Below, in pieces: positions 45,875 to 55,428 of a stretch of DNA of 64,000 bases. A program made the translations under genes and the position numbers. The DNA lies in NCBI GenBank assembly GCA_964627795.1, contig CAZVLF010000004.1, forward strand, positions 1 to 64,000. The letters run 5' to 3'. The notes under the pieces are model-generated. The model saw nothing but the letters and a program-made list of their open reading frames with translations. It searched no databases and was not told where the DNA came from. Source of the stretch: CANDYO01 sp964627795 (lineage in GTDB: Bacteria > Pseudomonadota > Alphaproteobacteria > Rickettsiales > CANDYO01). The stretch's first letter is position 1; every line of letters begins with the position of its first letter.

Positions 45875-46912
45875 ATGACAAAAAAGATTATTGATATTTT
45901 TTCTAAAAAATTAAAAAAACAAAATCCTATTTGGTTAATGAGACAAGCAGGACGCTATTTACCCGAGTATAGAATCTTAAGAAATAAAGCGAAAAATTTT
46001 CTTGATTTTTGTTATAATTTTGAAATGGCAAGCGAAGCAACTTTACAACCACTAAAAAGATTTAATTTGGATGCTGCTATAATTTTTTCTGACATATTAG
46101 TAATTCCTAATTGCTTAGGTCTGAATGTAGATTTCTTAGAAAATCATGGACCATATATCTGTCCTGTACAAAATTCTAATCAGCTTAGATCCTCTCTTAA
46201 AGATCTGGACACTGAGAAATTAGAAAATATATACAAGGCGATAAGTATAGTTAAGAATGAACTTGATAAAAGTAAGGGATTGATAGGTTTTGCAGGTGGA
46301 GCATGGACTATAGCTTCATACATAGTGGAAGGAAAACTCTCTAAAGATCTTTCTACAATTAAAACAATTTTATATAAAGATAAAGATTTTATATTAGAGT
46401 TAATTGATATATTAGTTGAAAATATTTCATTACACTTAATTAAGCAAATAGAAGCTGGGGTTGATATTATTCAAATATTTGATAGTTGGGCAGGCGCACT
46501 TAAAGGAGATGATTATAAAAAACTAATAATAGAACCTAATCAGAAAATAGTAAAAAAAGTTAAAGAAATTTATCCTAACGTACCAATTATTTGTTTTCCA
46601 AGAGCTAGCGGAACTAATTACTTTAACTTTATTACAGAGGTTGATTGTGATTCTATAGGAGTGGATCAATTTACTTCAATGAATATTATAAAAAATAATA
46701 ACAATGGAAAGATTCTTCAAGGAAATTTAGATCCTTTAATTTTACTTAGCGAAAATAAATCGCTTATAAAATATAAGGTTGATCAAATTTTTGAAGAAAT
46801 GGAAGGAGAAAGTTTTATATTCAATTTAGGGCATGGTGTTGTGCCTAATATATCACCTGATATGGTAAATTTTCTTGTAGATTATGTAAAAAAGAAAGAA
46901 AGTGAAAAATAA
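45875..46912 (+). CDS. hemE: Uroporphyrinogen decarboxylase
   Basis: Decarboxylates uroporphyrinogen III to coproporphyrinogen III in haem synthesis. 345 residues, with the N-terminal signature MRQAGRYLPEYR, FSDILVIP (catalytic Asp), FAGGAWT and the late FNLGHGVVP. Start codon ATG directly after the putative origin. Overlaps hemH by 11 nt. Confidence 0.96.
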   Translation: MTKKIIDIFSKKLKKQNPIWLMRQAGRYLPEYRILRNKAKNFLDFCYNFEMASEATLQPLKRFNLDAAIIFSDILVIPNCLGLNVDFLENHGPYICPVQNSNQLRSSLKDLDTEKLENIYKAISIVKNELDKSKGLIGFAGGAWTIASYIVEGKLSKDLSTIKTILYKDKDFILELIDILVENISLHLIKQIEAGVDIIQIFDSWAGALKGDDYKKLIIEPNQKIVKKVKEIYPNVPIICFPRASGTNYFNFITEVDCDSIGVDQFTSMNIIKNNNNGKILQGNLDPLILLSENKSLIKYKVDQIFEEMEGESFIFNLGHGVVPNISPDMVNFLVDYVKKKESEK

Positions 46913-47903
46913 AAATATTGCGGTTATTTTATTCAACTTATGTGATCCTGATAATATATCATCAGTAAAAAAATTTCTTTTTAACCTTTTTTATGATAGA
47001 TCTATAATAAATCTTCCTAACCCTTATAGATGGACATTAGCTAAAATAATTTATTCAACAAGAGAAAAAACAGCAATTGAAATTTATGATAAAATAGGCG
47101 GAAAATCACCTATATTAACAACTACATTAAAACAAGCTGATAAATTAGAGCTAAAGCTAAATAAGGAGAATGATAATAATTATAAAGTTTTCGTTTCAAT
47201 GCGTTATTGGCATCCATTTGCTTTAAATGTTATTAGGGAGTTAAAGGAATTTGAACCAGATGAAGTTGTACTTCTTCCACTTTATTCTCTACATTCAACC
47301 ACTACAGGTGAGTCAACCTTAAAAGAATTTAAAAAATTATATAATGGTAGTACAAAAGAGGTTTGTTGTTACTTTTCTGATGAATATTTTATAAAAGCTC
47401 ATGTAGAAGAAATCAATAAAGTTATAGTAAATCTATCTAATGATAATTTTAAAATTTTATTTTCCGCTCATGGTCTTCCAGAAAAAATAATCAAAAAAGG
47501 AGACCCTTATCAATGGCAAGTTGAGCAAACTGTAAAATTAGTAACAGATCAACTTGATAAAAACATAAATTACGTAATATGTTATGAAAGTAGAGTCGGT
47601 CCTCTTGTGTGGATTGGTCCTTCTACAGAAGAAGAATTAATTAATGCAGCTAAAGAAGAAAAGTCAGTTGTTATTGTACCAATAGCTTTTGTTTCAGACC
47701 ATTCTGAAACTTTAGTAGAGTTGGATATAGAATATAAAGAACTTTTTAAAAGCTTGAGTAGCAAAGATTTCATCAGAGTACCAGCTCTTAATGAAAACAA
47801 AAATTTTACATCTTGCATTGAAAAAGAGGTGAAATCAGTATTAAATTCAAAGTATTTTAAAGCAAATAGTTCAAAAGAGTTTTGTAAATGTTATAGGAGG
47901 TAA
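46902..47903 (+). CDS. hemH: Ferrochelatase
   Basis: Inserts iron into protoporphyrin IX at the membrane. 333 residues from a GTG inside the end of hemE. Signatures: FNLCDPDN, YDKIGGKSP, FSAHGLPEKI (catalytic His) and YESRVGPLVWIGPSTEEEL (Glu near the metal path). No C-terminal iron-sulfur extension. Part of hemE-hemH-hemJ. Confidence 0.95.
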   Translation: MKNKNIAVILFNLCDPDNISSVKKFLFNLFYDRSIINLPNPYRWTLAKIIYSTREKTAIEIYDKIGGKSPILTTTLKQADKLELKLNKENDNNYKVFVSMRYWHPFALNVIRELKEFEPDEVVLLPLYSLHSTTTGESTLKEFKKLYNGSTKEVCCYFSDEYFIKAHVEEINKVIVNLSNDNFKILFSAHGLPEKIIKKGDPYQWQVEQTVKLVTDQLDKNINYVICYESRVGPLVWIGPSTEEELINAAKEEKSVVIVPIAFVSDHSETLVELDIEYKELFKSLSSKDFIRVPALNENKNFTSCIEKEVKSVLNSKYFKANSSKEFCKCYRR

Positions 47904-47906
47904 TAT

Positions 47907-48344
47907 ATGGCGGAATATTATGAATGGATTAAATCTTTTCATTTAATTTTTGTAATCTCATGGATGGTAGGATTATTATACTTACCAAGAATTTTTGTTT
48001 ACCATAGTGAAGCTATTGCAGGAAGTGAACAAGATAAAATTTTTCAAACCATGGAGAAAAAATTATTAAGAATAATAATGACTCCAGCAATGGTTTTTAG
48101 CATAGTTTTAGGACTTATGCTAGCTCACATCTATGGTTATAAGAATTTAGGCATGTGGTTTCATTTAAAAATGTTTTTAGTTTTTATTTTATTGGTATTT
48201 CACCATTTCCTGGCCAGGATAAGAAAAAATTTTGAAAAAGGGATAAATAAATATTCTTCAAAATTTTTTAGGATGATTAATGAAATTCCAACTCTAGTAA
48301 TGATATTTACCGTTATCTTAGTAATTGTTAAACCTTTTCAATAA
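47907..48344 (+). CDS. hemJ: Protoporphyrinogen oxidase HemJ
   Basis: Inner-membrane enzyme that oxidises protoporphyrinogen IX in most alphaproteobacteria. 145 residues, four hydrophobic segments, the N-terminal KSFHLIFVISWMVGLLYLPR with the conserved His and later FHLKMFLV with a second conserved His. Starts 3 nt after hemH. Together hemE, hemJ and hemH cover three late steps of the pathway. Confidence 0.92.
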   Translation: MAEYYEWIKSFHLIFVISWMVGLLYLPRIFVYHSEAIAGSEQDKIFQTMEKKLLRIIMTPAMVFSIVLGLMLAHIYGYKNLGMWFHLKMFLVFILLVFHHFLARIRKNFEKGINKYSSKFFRMINEIPTLVMIFTVILVIVKPFQ

Positions 48345-48517
48345 ACTAAAAAATAAACTTAGAAAAAAAATATGTTGAAATGAAAATAAAAAGCTGTTAG
48401 TTGTTCTAATATAAGATGCTGTGATCGCATCAATCTAAAATTTTTCCTTTAAAGCTTAATTTTACTTATACGTTATGAGTTTAGGCTTTATCTTATCAAT
48501 TTTAATCTTAAAAAATT
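48345..48517. other. Leader region of rho
   Basis: A 173-nt gap between hemJ and rho with a short hairpin (GATGC/GCATC near 48416-48432). In many bacteria rho is autoregulated through its leader; nothing here proves that. Confidence 0.35.
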
Positions 48518-49837
48518 ATGACAGAAAACAACGAAGAAATTAAAGAAGAATTAGTTGAAGAAAAAGTAGAGCAGAAGGTAGTTTACCTTGAGGATTTAAA
48601 GAAAAAAAATCCTGAAGAGCTAAGGATACTTGCAGAAGAATCAGGTATTGAAAATGCTGGTATGATGCTTAAGCAAGATATTATATTTCTTATCTTAAAA
48701 AAATTAGTGGAACAGAACATAGCTATCGTAGGAGAAGGTGTAATTGAAGTTCTCCAAGATGGTTTTGGGTTCTTAAGATCTTCAGATGCTAATTATGCTG
48801 CTGGTCCAGATGATATATATGTATCACCAAGCCAAATTAGAAGGTTTGGTCTTAATACCGGCGATACAGTTAAAGGGCAAATTAGAGCACCAAAGCCAGG
48901 CGAAAGATATTTTGCTTTATTAAAAGTAATAGAAATAAATTTTGATACACCTGAAAAAGCTTCTCATAGGGTGAAGTTTGATAACCTTACTCCTTTATAT
49001 CCTAATACTAGGTTAAAATTGGAAGTTGAAAATCCAGAAAGTAAAGATTTAAGTACAAGAATAATTGATTTAGTTTGTCCGCTTGGAAAAGGCCAAAGAG
49101 CACTTATAGTTGCTCCACCAAGAACAGGTAAGACTGTTTTAATGCAAAATATTGCTCATGCAATTACAACTAACCATCCAGAAGTGACTTTAATAGTTCT
49201 TTTAATTGATGAAAGGCCAGAAGAAGTAACTGATATGGCTAGATCAGTTAAAGGAGAGGTTGTTAGTTCTACCTTTGATGAACCAGCTATTAGACACGTT
49301 CAATTAGCTGAAATGGTAATTGAAAAAGCAAAAAGATTGGTTGAGCATAAGCACGATGTCGTTATTTTATTAGATTCAATTACAAGACTTGCAAGGGCAT
49401 ATAATACTGTGGTACCATCTTCAGGTAAGGTTTTAACAGGAGGGGTTGATTCAAATGCTCTTCAGAGGCCAAAAAGATTTTTTGGTGCTGCAAGAAATAT
49501 TGAAAATGGAGGCTCACTAACCATAATTGCAACTGCACTTGTTGATACTGGATCTAGAATGGATGAAGTTATATTTGAGGAATTTAAAGGAACTGGAAAC
49601 TCAGAAATTATTCTTGACCGTAAAATTTCTGATAAAAGAACTTTCCCAGCGATTGATATTACTAAGTCTGGAACTAGAAAAGAAGAATTATTATTTGATA
49701 AAAATATTCTATCAAAAATGTGGGTATTGCGTCGTATACTTAACCCAATGGGTTCATTAGATGCTATAGAATTTTTGTTAGAAAAATTAAAGCAGACGAA
49801 AAACAACGGAGACTTTTTTGATTCTATGAATAATTAA
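48518..49837 (+). CDS. rho: Transcription termination factor Rho
   Basis: Hexameric RNA helicase that terminates transcription. 439 residues: N-terminal acidic extension (about 30 residues), RNA-binding domain with DGFGFLRS, ATPase domain with Walker A PPRTGKT, Walker B VILLDSITR, and the R-loop region SRMDEVIFEEFKGTGN. Directly downstream of the hem genes, an order also known in Rickettsia. Confidence 0.97.
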   Translation: MTENNEEIKEELVEEKVEQKVVYLEDLKKKNPEELRILAEESGIENAGMMLKQDIIFLILKKLVEQNIAIVGEGVIEVLQDGFGFLRSSDANYAAGPDDIYVSPSQIRRFGLNTGDTVKGQIRAPKPGERYFALLKVIEINFDTPEKASHRVKFDNLTPLYPNTRLKLEVENPESKDLSTRIIDLVCPLGKGQRALIVAPPRTGKTVLMQNIAHAITTNHPEVTLIVLLIDERPEEVTDMARSVKGEVVSSTFDEPAIRHVQLAEMVIEKAKRLVEHKHDVVILLDSITRLARAYNTVVPSSGKVLTGGVDSNALQRPKRFFGAARNIENGGSLTIIATALVDTGSRMDEVIFEEFKGTGNSEIILDRKISDKRTFPAIDITKSGTRKEELLFDKNILSKMWVLRRILNPMGSLDAIEFLLEKLKQTKNNGDFFDSMNN

Positions 49838-49858
49838 AAATAAAATTAAGGAGCAAAT

Positions 49859-50803
49859 ATGAACAGAAAAAAAATAGCTTTAGTAGGCAGTGGTAATATT
49901 GGAGGAACTTTAGCTCATTTGATTGCGTCAAAGGAATTAGCAGATGTGGTTCTTTTTGATATTGCTGAAGGAGTTCCTCAAGGAAAGGCCTTAGACATTT
50001 ATCAAGCAAACTCAGTAGATGGGTCATCTATCAAACTTAAAGGAGTTAATCAATATTCTGAAATAAAGGGCGCTGATGTTGTGATAGTAACAGCTGGCAT
50101 ACCAAGAAAACCAGGAATGAGTAGAGATGATCTTGTTGCTGTAAATGCTGAAGTTATTAAATCTGTTGCAAAAGGAATAAAAGAATTTGCTCCTAACGCT
50201 TTTGTTATTGTTGTTACCAATCCTCTTGATGCAATGGTTTGGGTAATGAGAGAAGTTACAGGGTTTGATCATCATATGGTAGTTGGAATGGCAGGAGTTC
50301 TTGATTCATCAAGATTTAGTTGCTTTTTAGCTGAAGAATTTAATGTTGCAGTTAAAGATGTTAACTCATTTGTACTAGGTGGTCATGGAGATACCATGGT
50401 TCCATTAGTACGTTATTCCACCGTAGCTGGAATTCCAGTCCCTGATTTAATTAAGATGGGGTGGTCAACACAAGAAAGAATAGACCAAATAGTTCAAAGA
50501 ACAAGAGATGGTGGGGCAGAAATAGTTGGATTGCTTAAAACAGGATCTGCTTTTTATGCACCAGCAGCTTCAGCAATTGCTATGGCAGAAAGCTATTTAA
50601 AAGACCAAAAAAGAGTTTTACCATGTGCAGTTAACCTAAATGGTGAATATGGAGTTAACAATGTTTATGTTGGTGTACCTGTGGTGGTCGGATCAAAAGG
50701 GGTTGAAAAAATCATAGAAATTGATTTAAATGCTGAAGAAAAAATAGCATTTAACAAATCTGTTGATGCTGTAAAAAATTTAATCAATACAATTAAATTA
50801 TAA
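49859..50803 (+). CDS. mdh: Malate dehydrogenase
   Basis: Interconverts malate and oxaloacetate. 314 residues of the LDH-like type: GSGNIGGTLAHL (NAD motif), TAGIPRKPGMSRDDL (substrate loop with Arg), VTNPLDAMVW and the catalytic LGGHGDTMVPL. The ribosome site AAGGAG precedes the ATG. First of the cluster mdh-sucC-sucD. Confidence 0.96.
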   Translation: MNRKKIALVGSGNIGGTLAHLIASKELADVVLFDIAEGVPQGKALDIYQANSVDGSSIKLKGVNQYSEIKGADVVIVTAGIPRKPGMSRDDLVAVNAEVIKSVAKGIKEFAPNAFVIVVTNPLDAMVWVMREVTGFDHHMVVGMAGVLDSSRFSCFLAEEFNVAVKDVNSFVLGGHGDTMVPLVRYSTVAGIPVPDLIKMGWSTQERIDQIVQRTRDGGAEIVGLLKTGSAFYAPAASAIAMAESYLKDQKRVLPCAVNLNGEYGVNNVYVGVPVVVGSKGVEKIIEIDLNAEEKIAFNKSVDAVKNLINTIKL

Positions 50804-50815
50804 ACTGGAGAAAAT

Positions 50816-51979
50816 ATGAATATTCATGAATATCAAGCGAAAGCTATACTTTCATCTTATGTACCAGTTCCTAAAGGAAAAGTTGCATTAAATGAAAGTG
50901 AAATTAAAGCAGCTGTTGCAGAAATTTCAACGCCTATAATTGTTGTTAAATCCCAGATTCATGCTGGTGGTAGAGGAAAAGCAGGTGGAGTTAAATTAGC
51001 TAAATCTAAGGAAGAAGCAGAAACTTTAGGAAAAGCAATGTTTGGGATGACCTTGGTTACTCCACAAACAGGTCCTGAAGGGCAAAAGGTTAGAAGAGTA
51101 TATTTCGAAGAAGGATCAAACATCGAAAAAGAATATTATCTTGGTGCGCTAATTGATAGAAGCACAAATAGTGTTTTATTTATGGCTTCATGTGAAGGAG
51201 GAATGGAAATAGAGGAAGTAGCTCACACCAATCCTGAGAAAATTTTTAAAGTTAGTATTGATGCAGCTACAGGAATGCAACCGTTCCATGCAAGAAAATT
51301 AGCTTTTTTACTTGGTCTTAGTGGTGATCATGTAGGTAAGTTTGCTAAAATGGCTTTGGGTTTATATAAAGCTTTCATGGATCATGATGCAAGCCAGCTA
51401 GAAATTAATCCTCTTGTTTTAACTAAAGAAGGAAACTTTATAGCTTTAGATGCAAAATTTAATTTTGATGATAATGCTCTTTATAGACAGAAGAAAGTAT
51501 CGGAACTAAGAGATGAAGATGAAGAAAATGCTTTTGAATTAAGAGCAGCAAAATCAGAAATAAGTTACGTTAAAATGGACGGGCAAATTGGCTGTATGGT
51601 AAATGGTGCAGGGCTAGCAATGGCAACAATGGACATTATTAAACTTTATGGTGGTGAACCAGCAAACTTCCTTGATGTAGGTGGGGGAGCTAATAAAGAA
51701 AAAGTTACTGAAGCTTTTAGAATCATTTTTTCTGACCCTGAAGTTAAGGGTGTTTTAATTAATATTTTCGGTGGAATAACACGTTGTGATGTAATTGCAG
51801 AAGGGATTATAGCTGCAGCTAAAGAAGTTGATGTTAAGGTTCCTTTAGTTGTTAGACTTGCTGGAACAAATTTTGAATTAGGCAAAAAGCTTTTAGATAA
51901 TTCAGGTTTAGCAATAACAGCAGCAAGTGATCTAGCAGATGCAGCAGAAAAAATAGTTAAAGCAGTAGAAGGAAAATAA
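50816..51979 (+). CDS. sucC: Succinyl-CoA synthetase, beta subunit
   Basis: Nucleotide-binding half of the TCA enzyme that makes ATP or GTP from succinyl-CoA. 387 residues: MNIHEYQAK start, ATP-grasp region QIHAGGRGKAGGVK, LEINPLVLT and the C-terminal FGGITRCDVIAEGI. Starts 12 nt after mdh and ends 1 nt before sucD. Confidence 0.96.
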   Translation: MNIHEYQAKAILSSYVPVPKGKVALNESEIKAAVAEISTPIIVVKSQIHAGGRGKAGGVKLAKSKEEAETLGKAMFGMTLVTPQTGPEGQKVRRVYFEEGSNIEKEYYLGALIDRSTNSVLFMASCEGGMEIEEVAHTNPEKIFKVSIDAATGMQPFHARKLAFLLGLSGDHVGKFAKMALGLYKAFMDHDASQLEINPLVLTKEGNFIALDAKFNFDDNALYRQKKVSELRDEDEENAFELRAAKSEISYVKMDGQIGCMVNGAGLAMATMDIIKLYGGEPANFLDVGGGANKEKVTEAFRIIFSDPEVKGVLINIFGGITRCDVIAEGIIAAAKEVDVKVPLVVRLAGTNFELGKKLLDNSGLAITAASDLADAAEKIVKAVEGK

Positions 51980-51980
51980 T

Positions 51981-52856
51981 ATGTCAATTTTAATCGATAG
52001 AAATACAAAAGTTATTTGTCAAGGTTTTACAGGAGCACAAGGTACATTTCACTCTACCCAAGCAATTGAATATGGAACAAAAATGGTTGGAGGTGTTACA
52101 CCAGGAAAGGGTGGAACAACACATCTTGAATTACCTGTTTTTAATACTGTTGAAGAAGCAATAGCCAAAACAGGAGCAAATGCTTCAGTTATATATGTTC
52201 CGCCAGCTTTTGCAGCTGACTCAATTTTAGAAAGTATTGATGCTAAAATTCCTTTAGTTGTTTGTATAACCGAAGGTATACCTGTTTTAGATATGATTAG
52301 AGTAAAAAGAGCACTCCAAGGTTCAAGTACTCGCTTAATTGGTGCAAATTGCCCAGGCGTTATTACTCCTGAAGAATGCAAAATTGGTATTATGCCTGGT
52401 CATATTCATAAAAAAGGAAGAATTGGTATTGTATCAAAATCAGGAACTCTTACTTATGAAGCAGTAGCTCAAGTTTCAGCAGAAGGTTATGGGCAAAGTA
52501 CTTGTGTAGGTATTGGAGGGGATCCAATTAGTGGCACAAGCTTTATCGATGTTTTAGAATTATTCCTTAAGGATGATCAAACAGATGCTATTATTATGAT
52601 TGGTGAAATTGGTGGGTCAGCAGAAGAAGAAGCAGCTGATTTTATTAAACATAGTAAAGTAAAAAAACCAATGGTTGGCTTCATTGCAGGAAGAACTGCT
52701 CCTGAAGGAAAAAGAATGGGTCACGCTGGAGCTGTAATTCTTGGAGGGATGGGAACAGCACAAGGTAAAATAGAAGCAATGAAAAGTGCTGGTTTTGCTG
52801 TGTCTGAATCTCCCGCTTTAATTGGTCGTACAATGGCTGAATTACTTAAAAAGTAA
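51981..52856 (+). CDS. sucD: Succinyl-CoA synthetase, alpha subunit
   Basis: CoA-binding half with the phosphorylated His. 291 residues: CoA-binding QGFTGAQGTFH, GANCPGVITP, GIVSKSGTLTYE and the active-site GHAGAVI near 245. Works as a pair with SucC. A stem-loop terminator follows. Confidence 0.97.
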   Translation: MSILIDRNTKVICQGFTGAQGTFHSTQAIEYGTKMVGGVTPGKGGTTHLELPVFNTVEEAIAKTGANASVIYVPPAFAADSILESIDAKIPLVVCITEGIPVLDMIRVKRALQGSSTRLIGANCPGVITPEECKIGIMPGHIHKKGRIGIVSKSGTLTYEAVAQVSAEGYGQSTCVGIGGDPISGTSFIDVLELFLKDDQTDAIIMIGEIGGSAEEEAADFIKHSKVKKPMVGFIAGRTAPEGKRMGHAGAVILGGMGTAQGKIEAMKSAGFAVSESPALIGRTMAELLKK

Positions 52857-52865
52857 TTATTTTAG

Positions 52866-52895
52866 AAGTGAGCTTTTATTAAGAGCTCACTTTTC
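52866..52895 (+). terminator. Terminator of mdh-sucC-sucD
   Basis: Perfect 9-bp stem AAGTGAGCT (52866-52874) / AGCTCACTT (52884-52892) followed by TTTC, 10 nt after the sucD stop. Confidence 0.75.
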
Positions 52896-53066
52896 ATATC
52901 AAATTCTCTTTTCTAAATTATATAATAGTTTTTCTCGAAGCTAGTGATTCTTGATTTACTTATATTATCCTACAATCTTTATTGACAAAGTTCCTGATAA
53001 ACTATATAGCTTGCTTAGTTAATGTTTTTTAACAAATAGAATTAATATATAAAGCAGGTTATAATT

Positions 53067-54527
53067 ATGTCTAAAGTATCTTTTTCTAAAAATAAAATAT
53101 GGGAAGTATTTATAAAGGCTTTTACAGGTGAGCCAGAACTAACTGTAGTAGGAATAGATAATCAATATATAACATTTAAAATATTGCCTGGCAAAATTAG
53201 CGACTTATTTAAAGACCATGAATCCATAAAAGGTAAAGTTATTCATGGCTACTCTAATGTTGCTGTAAAAAGCTCCTTTTTGACATTAAATGGAGGCCAA
53301 GTTATTGCTGAATTAATAGACCCAAAATTTCTTGAGACTTTAGATTTAAATATAGGTGGTGATATATGTACAGACGATATAACCCATCATATTATGACTT
53401 GCGAGATTAGTGCAAATACACCATTTCAATTAAAGAAAGAAGTAAGTAAGTTTTCAGATTTACAAATTTTATTTAGTGATGAAAAGCAAATCACCGAAGT
53501 GATGCTAGGTGATAGAAAAACATTAAAAGAAGAAGATTTTACAGGGATAGTATCTTCTTATGGAAAAGAAGTAATAAGAATTTCTTTAGACAATTTGAAT
53601 AAAAAAGCCAAAATAATATTTAACTATGGAAAACTTACCTTAAGTGCAGAAGAAGAATTATCAAATAAAAAATTGGATGTCATTTGCGATAGTGAGAACG
53701 AATGTAAAGTAAATAAACATGATTTATTAGGATATGCACAAAGAATATTTCCTTCAGGTGTTATATTTACAAAAGCTGATAATGGAAAATTACAGCCAAT
53801 TTTATTTCAGTCTTTGAAAGCAGATAAACCAAACCAATTCCAAAGTACTAATTTCAATTTTATAGTAGACGTAAGTGGTAGTATGAGTAAGGAAATGACC
53901 GATATGAAAAATAAATTAGTGGATTTAGTGGCAAAAGCCATAGAAGGCACTAACAATTGGACGGTTAGTATTACCCCTTTCGACACTATTTCCCGTGATA
54001 CAGTAAGTTTTTCAAGTGCTAGATCTAACTTAGCTTCAATAACCTCTTATATTAAGAGCTTAAAAGTTGGTGATTATACAGCTTTATATAATACAATGCA
54101 TAAAGTTTATAACCAAGAGATAGGAATGGCATCAGATAAAACAAATTCTGTAATTTTTACACTTAGCGACGGTGGTGATAATAGAAGCATTCAAAGCGAA
54201 GAGAGTGTAATTTCCAAAATGAAAGAATTAAGAAAAGTATCTCCACAATCTACAATGTATTTAGTGGGTTATGCCCATTATCCTACTGAATTTTTTGATT
54301 CTTTAAGCTCAAAAACAGCTGCTAAGACAATTCATTTAGATGTAATTAGTCATTTAGAAGAGCTAAAAACAGAAATAGAAACTATCAATAATTGTAAGGT
54401 TCTTTATAAATTTGGTAGTGACCAATTTGCGCAATGTGCCGCAGGAGATATTACTATTCCTTCATTCACAGTAGATGAAGATATTTCTATTAATGTAGCT
54501 GGTGAAAGCTATGCTATAGCTTTATAA
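53067..54527 (+). CDS. von Willebrand factor A domain protein
   Basis: A 486-residue protein with a VWA domain at about 263-445: MIDAS motif DVSGSMS (D268, S270, S272), a conserved Thr in DYTALY near 328 and SDGGD near 367, so metal binding should be possible. The N-terminal 260 residues and C-terminal 40 are beta-rich and of unknown family. No signal peptide or membrane segment, so the protein is cytosolic or secreted by a non-Sec route. No MoxR ATPase or other usual partner is near. It opens the second accessory stretch. Confidence 0.78.
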   Translation: MSKVSFSKNKIWEVFIKAFTGEPELTVVGIDNQYITFKILPGKISDLFKDHESIKGKVIHGYSNVAVKSSFLTLNGGQVIAELIDPKFLETLDLNIGGDICTDDITHHIMTCEISANTPFQLKKEVSKFSDLQILFSDEKQITEVMLGDRKTLKEEDFTGIVSSYGKEVIRISLDNLNKKAKIIFNYGKLTLSAEEELSNKKLDVICDSENECKVNKHDLLGYAQRIFPSGVIFTKADNGKLQPILFQSLKADKPNQFQSTNFNFIVDVSGSMSKEMTDMKNKLVDLVAKAIEGTNNWTVSITPFDTISRDTVSFSSARSNLASITSYIKSLKVGDYTALYNTMHKVYNQEIGMASDKTNSVIFTLSDGGDNRSIQSEESVISKMKELRKVSPQSTMYLVGYAHYPTEFFDSLSSKTAAKTIHLDVISHLEELKTEIETINNCKVLYKFGSDQFAQCAAGDITIPSFTVDEDISINVAGESYAIAL

Positions 54528-54603
54528 GCTATATAATAAATTTGTGCTTGTTGAGCTAGAATGATTATATAGAATTATTCTCATATTAACACTTTTTTAA
54601 GAT

Positions 54604-54637
54604 CTTAAAGTTACTATACAATTGAAGTGACTTTAAG
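54604..54637. repeat. Inverted repeat in leader of broken glycosyltransferase
   Basis: CTTAAAGTTACT (54604-54615) and AGTGACTTTAAG (54626-54637) pair over 12 bp with one G-U wobble around a 10-nt loop, 10 nt upstream of the ATG at 54648. Could be an operator or a leader hairpin; no T-run follows. Confidence 0.5.
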
Positions 54638-54647
54638 AACAACATAA

Positions 54648-55401
54648 ATGAACATACTAAAAATATTTCATCGTATATGGATGGTTTTTGATATTAATCA
54701 GCCATCAATTCCAGAAAAGTATAAAAAGCTAGATTTAAAATTAAAAGAACTACATTCTGACTGGAAATTCATAGAGTGGAATGACAAAACAGTTCTAGAA
54801 TTTATAAAGCTAAATTATAATGATTTTCTTGAGACATTCTTATCCATATGATGTACCTGTGAAAAGAAGTGATTCAGCAAGATATTTGATTTTAAAGCAT
54901 TACGGCGGGGTTTTTATTCAACATAGCTTTGTACTTCAAAAAAATATAGAAGCACTTCTTGAATATGGAAATATAATTTTCACAAAACAAATCAACTTAG
55001 AACTAGTGAAGGGAGCTGTCGCAAATGGTTTTTTAGCTAGCACAGCCCAACATGGGTTTTGGGATGTTTTAATTCCTCGCATGATTAAAAGTAAAAATAT
55101 GTATGTACTTGAAGCAACAGGACCTGGTTTCTTAACGAATACTATAAGTTTATATAATAATAGATCTAGTGACGTAATAGTGCTTGAAAGAGACGCTTTA
55201 CTTCCCTTCGATTGGATTGAAAAAAATAAACCTTTAATTAAGCAAAAATGTATAAATGGTTTGTGGGACTGCTTTGAATTATATCCTGATTCTTATGGTT
55301 TTTGTCTGTGGAATGCTTCGTGGCATAGCATGACTCAACTTGAGCAAGTTTTAGTGTTAGATTTATATAGAAAAGGAGGCTTAGAAGAGTTGGATATATA
55401 A
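54648..55401 (+). pseudogene. Frameshifted GT32-like glycosyltransferase
   Basis: Two overlapping frames form one protein. The first (54648-54851) begins KIFHRIWMVFD and has HSDWKFIEWND, like the N-terminus of DXD sugar transferases (GT32). The second (open from 54820) continues VKRSDSARYLILKHYGGVF, the GT32 substrate-binding core. The junction lies at about 54838-54842. Where relatives have YxDxD after GG, this reads FIQHSF, so the metal-binding DXD is also lost. The C-terminal part (NASWHSM) keeps family features. A dead gene by two criteria. Confidence 0.75.
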
Positions 55402-55428
55402 AATGGAAGAAAACATATAAAACCACAA

